From Vicinamibacterales bacterium (GTDB lineage Bacteria > Acidobacteriota > Vicinamibacteria > Vicinamibacterales > UBA2999), in contig JAUXWO010000032.1 of the NCBI GenBank assembly GCA_030680175.1, positions 1 through 58,955 of the forward strand: DNA of 58,955 nt, read 5' to 3'. The position numbers were made by a program, and so were the translations under genes. Positions within the stretch are counted from its first letter, which is position 1, and each line of letters begins with the position of its first letter. This document shows, piece after piece, positions 33,156-40,745 of this stretch. The notes beneath the pieces were generated by a model. The model searched no databases. It was not told the DNA's origin and was given only the letters and a program-made list of their open reading frames with translations.

Positions 33156-35576
33156 ATGCGCCAGGACTTGATGCATGCACTCAGGCAGCTTCGACGCCAG
33201 CCTGGCCTCACCCTCACGGCGCTCGTCACGCTGGGGCTGGGGCTTGGGGCCGCGCTCGCGGTCTTCACGCTCGTCCACGCCGTGCTGCTGCGGCCCCTGC
33301 CGTATCCGGCGCCCGACCGGGTGGCCGCACTCGGACGGGCGTACGCCAGCGGCCTGGGCCGGCTGGCCTGGCGCGACGTGGACTTCCTGCGAGCCCACGT
33401 CCGCACCTGCGCGCCAATCGGCGTCGCGTTCGACGGCGCCGGCCGCAACGTCGTGCTCGACGGCTCCGTCCTCCACGCCACGAGCCGGCACGTCTCCCGC
33501 GAGTACTTCGCGTCGCTCGGCATCGCCCCGCGATGGGGACGGCCGTTCTCGGCCCAGGAGGACGCGGCGACGCCAGCGCCGGTGGCGATCTTCACCGAGG
33601 CGCTCGTGCGCCGGCACGGCCTCGCCCCCGAGGCGGTCGTGGGACGCGACGCCCTCGTCGGCGGCGTGCCCCATACCGTGGTGGGGATTCTCGACGCCGG
33701 GGTCACGCTCGCGTCGGATCCGGAGGTATTCGTCCCGCTCGGCCGCCACCAGAGCGGCGGGGGGCTCAACCTGACCGCCACGTGCCGCCTCGCGGAGGCG
33801 GCGACAACGGCGGCCCTGGCCGCGGAACTCGATGGGCTCACCGCACAGGCGCTGGCTGAAGGCCTGATCCAGCCGCAGGAGACACGGGCCTATGCGACGA
33901 CGCCGCAGCACGAGGCGCTCGTGGGATCCGTGCGCACGCGGATCCTCACGCTGGCGGGCGCCGTCGTGCTGGTGCTGCTCGTGGCGGCGTCCAACACCAC
34001 GGGGCTCCTCCTCGTGCGCGCCGCGGGGCGCCGCCGGGAGATGGCGCTCCGTGCCGCGCTGGGCGCCGCGCCGCACCGGCTGGCGCGCGGCCTCCTCGTC
34101 GAGGGGCTGGTGCTCGGCGTCCTGTCCGGCGCCCTCGGCCTGGCCGTCGCGCCCCTCTTCGTCAACGGCCTGCTGGCGATGGCGCCGCCGTCCTACCATC
34201 GACTCGGCCAGTTCCATCTCGACGCCACGCTCGCCGCCGCGGGGCTCGTGCTGTGCGCGCTGGTCGGGCTCGCGGTGTCAGTGCCACCGCTCGCCGAGCT
34301 GCTGCGGGTCAACCTGCGCGACACACTGCAGGACGAGGGTGCGCGCAGCACCGGCGGACGGCAGGCGGGCTGGCTGCGGCATCTCCTGATCGGCGCCGAG
34401 ACGGCCCTCTGCGCGGTGCTGCTGGTCGGCGCACTGCTGCTCACCCGCACGTTCGTGAACCTGGTCACCGAGCCCCCGGGCTTCGATCCCGCGGGCGTCG
34501 TCACCGCCCGCATGGCCGTGCAGGGACCGGCGTACGCGGACCCGGCGCGCCTGCAGCAATTCTTCGAGGACGGACTCGCACGCCTGGCAGCCGAGCCCGG
34601 CGTCGAGGCCGCCGCCGTCGGCGCCAGCCTGCCCGCGGAGATCACGTTGAACCTGCCGGTGCGCTTTCCCGATGCCGCCGAGCCCGACCGGCTCGACTCG
34701 CACAACTGGCGCTACGTCACGCCGGAGTACTTCGCCGTGCTGCGGATGCCGCTCGTCGAGGGCCGCACCTTCGAGGCACGTGATCGCCGCGGGGCGCCGG
34801 CCGTGGCGCTCGTCAACGAGTCGTTCGCCCGGCAGGTGTTCGGTGGCCTCCCCGAGGCCCTCGGCCAGCGCATCGTGACGCATCCCATCAGAGCGGATGT
34901 GGACGAACCCGTCCGCGAGGTCGTCGGCGTGGTCGCCGACACGGCGGGCTTCGCGGTGGGCGATGCGCCACGCCCGACGATGTTCGTGCCGCTCGCCCAG
35001 GTGGACGGCGCACTCCTGCACCTGGTCAATGGCTACGTGCCGCCCCGCTGGATCGTGCGGGGCGCCGCCGGCAATACCGAGAGCGCCCGGCGCGCGCTCG
35101 TCTCGTCGGTGCGTGCGCTCGATCCGGATCAGCCGCTGGCGTCGGTCCAGACCCTCGACGCGCTGATGATCGACTCGATCGGCACGCAGCGCTTCTACCT
35201 CGTCGTCCTGCTGTCCTTTGCGGTGTTCGCGATGGTGCTGGCCGCCGTCGGGATCTACGCGGCGTACGCTTACGCCGTCGCGAGCCGGCAGGCGGAGTTC
35301 GGCGTGCGCCTGGCGCTCGGCGCCTCCCCGCGCCGGCTGCTCGCGGGCATCCTGCGCCAGGGGCTGCTGGTCGGCGGCGTCTCGATCGCCGTGGGTCTCG
35401 GCCTCGCCCTCGCCGTGTCGCGCGTGCTGGCCTCGGTGCTGCACGGCGTGGCGCCGACCGATCCGCTGACCTATGCCGCCGTCGCAATCGTCCTCCTTGT
35501 GACGGTCGCCGGCGCCACGCTCGGTCCGGCAATCCGCGCCTCGCGCGTGGATCCGTTGCTGGCGATGAAACACTGA
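33156..35576 (+). CDS. ADOP-type ABC transporter permease (FtsX/MacB superfamily)
   Basis: 806 residues from ATG 33156. The N-terminal MRQDLMHALRQLRRQPGLTLTALVTLGLG is the signature opening of acidobacterial duplicated orphan permeases. Two copies of the MacB periplasmic core plus FtsX unit follow: membrane segments near 25-50, 265-290, 325-350, 370-395 and 425-445, then a second periplasmic domain, then three segments at the C-terminus ending VDPLLAMKH. No ATPase gene is adjacent, as is usual for these orphans. The transported molecule is unknown. Confidence 0.92.
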   Translation: MRQDLMHALRQLRRQPGLTLTALVTLGLGLGAALAVFTLVHAVLLRPLPYPAPDRVAALGRAYASGLGRLAWRDVDFLRAHVRTCAPIGVAFDGAGRNVVLDGSVLHATSRHVSREYFASLGIAPRWGRPFSAQEDAATPAPVAIFTEALVRRHGLAPEAVVGRDALVGGVPHTVVGILDAGVTLASDPEVFVPLGRHQSGGGLNLTATCRLAEAATTAALAAELDGLTAQALAEGLIQPQETRAYATTPQHEALVGSVRTRILTLAGAVVLVLLVAASNTTGLLLVRAAGRRREMALRAALGAAPHRLARGLLVEGLVLGVLSGALGLAVAPLFVNGLLAMAPPSYHRLGQFHLDATLAAAGLVLCALVGLAVSVPPLAELLRVNLRDTLQDEGARSTGGRQAGWLRHLLIGAETALCAVLLVGALLLTRTFVNLVTEPPGFDPAGVVTARMAVQGPAYADPARLQQFFEDGLARLAAEPGVEAAAVGASLPAEITLNLPVRFPDAAEPDRLDSHNWRYVTPEYFAVLRMPLVEGRTFEARDRRGAPAVALVNESFARQVFGGLPEALGQRIVTHPIRADVDEPVREVVGVVADTAGFAVGDAPRPTMFVPLAQVDGALLHLVNGYVPPRWIVRGAAGNTESARRALVSSVRALDPDQPLASVQTLDALMIDSIGTQRFYLVVLLSFAVFAMVLAAVGIYAAYAYAVASRQAEFGVRLALGASPRRLLAGILRQGLLVGGVSIAVGLGLALAVSRVLASVLHGVAPTDPLTYAAVAIVLLVTVAGATLGPAIRASRVDPLLAMKH

Positions 35577-35595
35577 CACGGGCGGCCGGGAGACA

Positions 35596-35907
35596 ACACG
35601 CATCCGCAGATTTCGCGGATTACACGGATGACGCTGGTCCGCGGATGACACCGGTCACGCGGATGCGGTGTCGGTCTGATGCGTCCCGCGCTCGGCGATC
35701 GCCGAGCGCGCCGACGCACAAAGGGCGGCGACGTGAGTGACGGGTGGACGCCGCTCTCCACCTGGTGTCACTCACGTCGCCGCCCTTTGTGCGTCGGCCC
35801 GGCTGCCGGTCGTTGACCGGCAGCCGCGGGACGCGGCATTGGTGCCAGCTGTGGGGTCTGCGACGTCTGAGAAATCTGCGCAATCTGCGAAATCTGCGGA
35901 TGCGTGT
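35596..35907. repeat. Nested palindromic element filling a 333-bp convergent gap
   Basis: Terminal inverted repeats of 21 bp perfect (35596-35616 and 35887-35907), 26 bp with one mismatch, enclose three further structures: a perfect 24-bp palindrome (35687-35710), a 31-bp perfect stem (35711-35741 and 35767-35797) with a smaller stem in its 25-nt loop, and a 12-bp stem with GTT loop (35800-35826). No open reading frame is plausible inside. It may be a MITE-like element or a strong bidirectional terminator. Confidence 0.88.
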
Positions 35908-35909
35908 CG

Positions 35910-38231
35910 TTACCGTGCCGGTACGGTCCGTCCGCTCAGGACGCCGCCGGCCTCCGTGGCCACCGTCGACGGCTCGTAGCTCCAGCCGAGCCAGAGCCCC
36001 GCCATGAACCAGGTGAAGTGCGCCACGCCGACGAGGAAGATGACGTCGCCCAGCATGCGCATCCAGCGCAGCGTGATGATTAGGTCCTGCTGGAGGAAGT
36101 CGGCGCTGCGCGCGTACCACATCCCGTGCTCGATGCTCGCCAGCGCCTGCATCACGCCGATCGGCAGCAGGCTGAGGCCGACCATCAGTGCCAGGCCTCC
36201 ATTGAGGCTCCAGAACGCGATCCCGAGCGTGCGCTCCCGCCACGCGCGCTCGCCGGTCGTCACGCGCGCGATGACGAGGATCAGTGCGAGGCTCAGCAAC
36301 CCGTAGACGCCGAAGAGCGCGGTGTGCGCGTGCACGGGCGTCGTGTTGAGCCCCTGCATGTAGTAGAGCGCGATCGGCGGGTTGATCAGGAACCCGAACA
36401 GCCCGGCGCCGACGAGGTTCCAGAACGCCACGCCGACGAGGAACCGGATCGGCCAGCGGTACTTCCGCATCCACGGCGCCGCCTGCTGCAGGCGGCTGGT
36501 GTGGAACGCCTCGAGGCCGATGAGCACGAGCGGCACCACTTCGAGCGCACTGAAGGCCGCGCCGATCGCCATGATCGAGGTGGGCGTGCCGCTGAAGTAC
36601 AGATGGTGGAACGTGCCGGGGATGCCCGCGAAGAGGAACAGCGTGCTCGAGGCGATCACGGCGGCCCCGGCATGGTGCCGGTGCACGAGGCCCATCTTCG
36701 CGAAGAGGATCGCCGCGGCGGCCGTGGCGAACACCTCGAAGAAGCCCTCGACCCAGAGGTGCACCACCCACCAGCGCCAGTACTCCATCACCGTCAGGTG
36801 CGTGCGCGCCGAGAAGAAGAAGCCCGCGCCGTACATCAGGCCCACCGCCACGGTGGCGCCCGTGAACATCCACACGAGCGACTGCGATTCGTCACGCCGC
36901 TGCAGCGCGGGCCACAGCGCGCGCAGCATCAGCAGCAGCCAGAGCGTCAGGCCGGTGAAGAGCCCGATCTGCCAGGCGCGGCCGAGGTCCAGGTACTCAT
37001 AGCCCTGGTGCCCGAACCAGAACCCGGCCTCGAGGCTCAGGTGCTGCTGAATCGAGAACCACTGCCCCGCCAGCGACCCCGTCACGACGAGCAGCAGCGC
37101 GACGAACAGGACATTCACGCCGAGGCGCTGGAACCGCGGCTCGGCGCCGCCGATGACCGGCGCGAGGAACAGCCCCGCCGCCAGGAAGGCGGTGGCGATC
37201 CAGAACATCGCCGTCTGGATGTGCCAGGTCCGCGTCAGGCTGTAGGGCAGGTACTCGGCGAGCGGGAACCCGAAGAAGGCCTGGCCTTCGACGGTGTAGT
37301 GCGCCGTCACGGCGCCGAGCGTCACCTGCACACAGAAGAGCGCGACGACCACCGCGACGTACTTGCCCACCGCCCGCATCGACGGCGTCAGCGCCACGAC
37401 GCGGAACGGATCGCTCGCCGGCGGCGTCACCGCGGGCTCCTCCCGCGTACGGAACGCGTACCACCAGACCAGCGCGCCCACGCCGGCCAGCAGCAGCACG
37501 ACGCTCACGATGGACCACAGCACGTTCGCCGCGGTCGGCACGTTGTTGATGAGCGGCTCGTGCGGCCAGTTGTTCGTGTAGGTGACCGACATCCCAGGGC
37601 GATTGGTCGACGCCGCCCAACTGGTCCAGAAGAAGAACGCCGTCAGCGCGCGGCGGCGGCCGTCATCCGGCACGACGACGTCGTGCATCGCGTAGGACTC
37701 GCGCAGCGAGGCCAGGCCGGCCGCACCGCCGTACAGGCCGTCGTAGTGCGCGGCCGTCTCGGCCATCGCCGCCGCGCGATCCTCGGACACGACGACGGTG
37801 CCGGTGCCGGGGTCGAAGGTGTTGGTGCGGAACTCCCCCTTCAGCCGCTCCCGCAGCGCGGCCTGGCGCTCCGGCACGAGCGCCGCGTAGGACACGCCGT
37901 CCTCCCGCACCGCCCAGCGCTCGAGCAGGGCCAGCGCTTCGCGGTGCAGCCAGTCGGCCGACCAGTCCGGCGCCTGATACGCGCCGTGGCCCCAGACCGA
38001 CCCGAGCTGCTGCCCGCCGGTCGACTGCCAGACCTGCTGGCCGGTCAGGATGTCGTCCTCGGTCATCAGGAGCGTGCCGCCGGTCGTCACGACGCGATCG
38101 GGAATGGGCGGCGCCTGGCGATACACCTCGCGGCCGAAGAACCCGAGGATGAAGAAGGCGGCAAACAGGCTCAGGCCAAGCAGCCACCAGAGGGGGCGAT
38201 GGGGAACGAGCGGGGTCGTGTCGCGGGTCAT
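35910..38231 (-). CDS. norB: Quinol-dependent nitric oxide reductase (qNOR)
   Basis: 773 residues, the usual length for single-subunit qNOR. It reduces two NO to N2O with quinol electrons in the inner membrane. An N-terminal cytochrome c-like extension without CxxCH (VWQSTGGQQLGSVWGHGAYQAPDWSADWL) marks the quinol type. Fourteen or so membrane segments follow, with metal-ligand blocks YWRWWVVHLWVEGFFEVF, GTFHHLYFSGTP and HAHTALFGVYG. GAGGA lies seven bases before the ATG. It is 64 bp downstream of ytfE on the same strand and divergent from norR, so the three form an NO-detoxification module. Confidence 0.96.
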   Translation of the reverse strand: MTRDTTPLVPHRPLWWLLGLSLFAAFFILGFFGREVYRQAPPIPDRVVTTGGTLLMTEDDILTGQQVWQSTGGQQLGSVWGHGAYQAPDWSADWLHREALALLERWAVREDGVSYAALVPERQAALRERLKGEFRTNTFDPGTGTVVVSEDRAAAMAETAAHYDGLYGGAAGLASLRESYAMHDVVVPDDGRRRALTAFFFWTSWAASTNRPGMSVTYTNNWPHEPLINNVPTAANVLWSIVSVVLLLAGVGALVWWYAFRTREEPAVTPPASDPFRVVALTPSMRAVGKYVAVVVALFCVQVTLGAVTAHYTVEGQAFFGFPLAEYLPYSLTRTWHIQTAMFWIATAFLAAGLFLAPVIGGAEPRFQRLGVNVLFVALLLVVTGSLAGQWFSIQQHLSLEAGFWFGHQGYEYLDLGRAWQIGLFTGLTLWLLLMLRALWPALQRRDESQSLVWMFTGATVAVGLMYGAGFFFSARTHLTVMEYWRWWVVHLWVEGFFEVFATAAAAILFAKMGLVHRHHAGAAVIASSTLFLFAGIPGTFHHLYFSGTPTSIMAIGAAFSALEVVPLVLIGLEAFHTSRLQQAAPWMRKYRWPIRFLVGVAFWNLVGAGLFGFLINPPIALYYMQGLNTTPVHAHTALFGVYGLLSLALILVIARVTTGERAWRERTLGIAFWSLNGGLALMVGLSLLPIGVMQALASIEHGMWYARSADFLQQDLIITLRWMRMLGDVIFLVGVAHFTWFMAGLWLGWSYEPSTVATEAGGVLSGRTVPAR

Positions 38232-38295
38232 GATGGCGTCCTCACGAGATGAAGTGGGCGTTCGGTCTCAGCGCGCGGCAGTCGGCAATCGGGGC

Positions 38296-38961
38296 TCAGG
38301 ACTCCGCGCGCAGCGCGCGCGGAAACAGGACGTGGTTCTCGAGGTGGATGTGCTCCATCAGCTCGGCCTCGAGCGCGTCGAGCCGGACGTACAACGCGCG
38401 CCACGTCGGACACGCCTCGGCCGGCGGCACGAAGTTGCCGGTGAGCGCGCGGGTGCGGGCGAGGTTGGCCGCGTGATCGTCGTGCTCGATCTCCATCTGC
38501 CGGATCGGGCCCGACGCCAGCGCCGCGCCGCCGGCGAGCAGCATCGGAAAGAGCACCTGCTCCTCTTTCGCCATGTGCGCGAAGGCGTGGTCGCCCGTCT
38601 CGATGAGGTGCGCGGCCAGGCCGTGCGGGCACGAGGGCTTGCTCCCGTGCCGGCTCTCGACGCGCTCGGCCAGCGCCACCAGCTCCGGCAGCTCCGCGCG
38701 CAGCCGTGCGTGGTAGACGGTGACGATGTGCTGGATGAGGTCGGGGAGGGGCCGCGCATCCCACCGCGTCCGATCACCGGCGGTCGCCGACTCGGCCTCG
38801 ATCTCCCGCACGAGGTCCTCCGCCGAGATCCCCTGCTCGTCGCAGACCTCGGCGAGGGGCCGGCGGCCGCCGCAGCAGAAGTCGAGTCCGTGCCGGTGGA
38901 AGACGCGCGAGGCGCCGGGGTGGGTGGTGGCCAGTTCCGCCAGGGTCATCGTCGCGTTCAT
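38296..38961 (-). CDS. ytfE: Iron-sulfur cluster repair di-iron protein (RIC/YtfE)
   Basis: 221 residues. The N-terminal DUF542 part holds the conserved Cys pair FCCGG (C29, C30). The C-terminal hemerythrin-like bundle supplies His and Glu ligands for a di-iron site (IQHIVTVYHARLR, AHMAKEEQVLFPML, EIEHDDHAANL, MEHIHLENHVLFP). It repairs iron-sulfur clusters damaged by nitric oxide. AAGGAG lies six bases before the ATG. A sigma-54 promoter match about 60 bp upstream, together with divergent norR, indicates NO-induced expression of ytfE and norB. Confidence 0.95.
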   Translation of the reverse strand: MNATMTLAELATTHPGASRVFHRHGLDFCCGGRRPLAEVCDEQGISAEDLVREIEAESATAGDRTRWDARPLPDLIQHIVTVYHARLRAELPELVALAERVESRHGSKPSCPHGLAAHLIETGDHAFAHMAKEEQVLFPMLLAGGAALASGPIRQMEIEHDDHAANLARTRALTGNFVPPAEACPTWRALYVRLDALEAELMEHIHLENHVLFPRALRAES

Positions 38962-39021
38962 TGGAGACTCCTTGTTCCTGGCGCGGCGTGTGGTACGGAC
39001 CGCGCCTCTGCCCTCCCTGTC

Positions 39022-39036
39022 GCACGATGGATGCCA
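39022..39036 (-). promoter_or_regulatory. Sigma-54 (-24/-12) promoter for ytfE-norB
   Basis: TGGCATCCATCGTGC on the minus strand, with GG and GC at the exact -24/-12 spacing of the consensus TGGCACGNNNNTTGC. Transcription would begin near 39010 and give a leader of about 50 nt. NorR, an enhancer-binding activator of sigma-54, is encoded next to it. Confidence 0.75.
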
Positions 39037-39078
39037 GATTTTTGTTCTTATGGTTCAATCACTTACGAGGCCAGTTAT

Positions 39079-39108
39079 TTGATTCACAACTCCGTGCTGT
39101 CATGAAAT
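39079..39108 (+). promoter_or_regulatory. Possible sigma-70 promoter for norR
   Basis: TTGATT, then TGAAAT 18 bp later, each four or more matches to consensus. A perfect palindrome TTAACGCGTTAA (39111-39122) overlaps the norR start and could be an operator. Confidence 0.3.
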
Positions 39109-39121
39109 ACTTAACGCGTTA

Positions 39122-40690
39122 ATGAATCATGAACATTCGTCGCTTGAACCGCTCCTCGACATCGCCCGGGATCTCACGGCCTCGCTGGCCGCCGACAACC
39201 GCTATGCGCGGCTGCTCGGCGCCGTCCGGCGCTTGCTCCCGTGCGATGCCGCGTGCCTGCTCCGGCTCGAGGGCGATGACCTCGTCCCCGTCGCGGCGCA
39301 CGGGCTGACGCCGGCGGCCCTCGCGCGGCGCTACCCGCGGCGTGAGCATCCGCGGCTCGATGTGATCCTGCGTTCGGCCGACCCCGTACGCTTCCCGCCC
39401 GACAGCACGCTGCCCGATCCGTTCGACGGGCTCGTCGCCGGGGCCGGCGCGCCCTTGACCGATCACATCCACGCCTGCCTCGGCTGCCGGCTGACGGAAG
39501 GCGGCGAGGTGGTCGGCGCGCTCACCGCCGATGCGTTCGAGCCGCACGCCTTCGACGCGCTCGATCCGCAGATGCTCGCCACACTCGGCGCGCTCGCGGG
39601 CGCGGCAATGCGGACGACCTCCCTCATCGAATCGCTCGAACGCCAGGCCGATCACCGCGGCCGCGTGGCGCGCGACCTGCAGCAGACGGCCGCGGCGTCG
39701 AGCGGCGGCCAGCTGCTCGGCTCGAGTGCGGCGCTCAGCCGCCTGCGCGACGAGATCCGCCTGGTGGCGGCCTCGGACCTCGCGGTCCTGCTGACCGGCG
39801 AGACGGGGGTCGGCAAGGAACTGGTCGCGCACCAGATCCACGCGGCCTCCCCGCGGCACGACGAGGCCCTGATCCAGGTCAACTGCGCGGCGCTGCCCGT
39901 GTCGATCGCCGAGAGCGAGCTGTTCGGGCACATCACCGGGGCGTTCACCGGCGCCACACGCGATCGCGCGGGCAAGTTCGAGGTCGCGAGCGGGGGGACG
40001 CTCTTCCTCGACGAGATCGGGGAGCTGCCGCTCGAACTGCAGCCCAAGCTGCTGCGCGCGCTGCAGCAGGGCGAGATTCAGCGCGTCGGCAGCGACCGCG
40101 TCCACCGCGTGGACGTGCGGATCCTGGCCGCGACCAACCGCGACCTCTCGCGCGAGGTCGGCGCCGGGCGCTTCCGCGCCGACCTCTATCACCGGCTCGC
40201 CGTCTTCCCGATGCGCGTGCCGTCGCTCGCCGATCGCCGCGCGGACATTCCGGCGCTGGCCGCGCACTTCGCCGACCTGAACCGCCGGCGGCTCGGCCTC
40301 GGCAGCGTGCGCTTCACCGACGAGGCCCTCGCCGAGCTCACCGGCGCCGACTGGCCGGGCAACGTGCGCGAGCTCGAGAACGTCGTTTCGCGCGCGGTCC
40401 TGCGCGCGGCCGCGGGCCAGCCGCCGCATGCGCCCGTCACGATCGGCCTCGCGCACCTCGACGTGGTCGCGCGCGTCGCGCCGGCCCGCGCCCCGGAGGC
40501 CGCCCTCGAGACGCCGCCGCGCGCCGCTGCGCCGCTGCGCGAGCAGGTGGACGCCTTTCAACGGCAGCGCATCCTCGACGCGGTGACGGCACACGACGGC
40601 AACTGGGCCGCCGCGGCACGCGCCCTCGGCATGCACCGCAGCAACCTCCACCAACTGGCAGGGCGGCTGGAGATCAGAAAGCCGCGCTGA
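39122..40690 (+). CDS. norR: NO-responsive sigma-54 activator NorR
   Basis: 522 residues. The N-terminal GAF domain carries residues matching the NO-sensing iron site of E. coli NorR from memory: R78 and R84 (HPRLDVILR), D99 and D102 (LPDPFDGL). The AAA+ domain has Walker A GETGVGKE, the sigma-54 contact loop GAFTGA (273-278), Walker B GTLFLDEIGEL and the arginine-finger region. The C-terminal Fis-type HTH is NWAAAARALGMHRSNLHQL. It senses NO and activates the divergent ytfE-norB operon. No Shine-Dalgarno is seen before the ATG. Confidence 0.95.
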   Translation: MNHEHSSLEPLLDIARDLTASLAADNRYARLLGAVRRLLPCDAACLLRLEGDDLVPVAAHGLTPAALARRYPRREHPRLDVILRSADPVRFPPDSTLPDPFDGLVAGAGAPLTDHIHACLGCRLTEGGEVVGALTADAFEPHAFDALDPQMLATLGALAGAAMRTTSLIESLERQADHRGRVARDLQQTAAASSGGQLLGSSAALSRLRDEIRLVAASDLAVLLTGETGVGKELVAHQIHAASPRHDEALIQVNCAALPVSIAESELFGHITGAFTGATRDRAGKFEVASGGTLFLDEIGELPLELQPKLLRALQQGEIQRVGSDRVHRVDVRILAATNRDLSREVGAGRFRADLYHRLAVFPMRVPSLADRRADIPALAAHFADLNRRRLGLGSVRFTDEALAELTGADWPGNVRELENVVSRAVLRAAAGQPPHAPVTIGLAHLDVVARVAPARAPEAALETPPRAAAPLREQVDAFQRQRILDAVTAHDGNWAAAARALGMHRSNLHQLAGRLEIRKPR

Positions 40691-40730
40691 CGCCGGCGCG
40701 CCCGCGCCTGGAACGGGAGGCGGTCCGCCC

Positions 40731-40736
40731 TATAAT
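40731..40736 (+). promoter_or_regulatory. -10 box before the first GT-C-like gene
   Basis: Perfect TATAAT within CCCTATAATC, 9 nt before the ATG at 40746. The same motif at the same distance precedes the paralogous gene at 43591. Confidence 0.6.
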
Positions 40737-40745
40737 CGGGGGCGC

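Noticed and set aside
39037-39121. Classical paired NorR binding sites upstream of ytfE
   Set aside because: GT and AC pairs occur but not at the exact spacing I would require; a position-specific search is needed before calling them.
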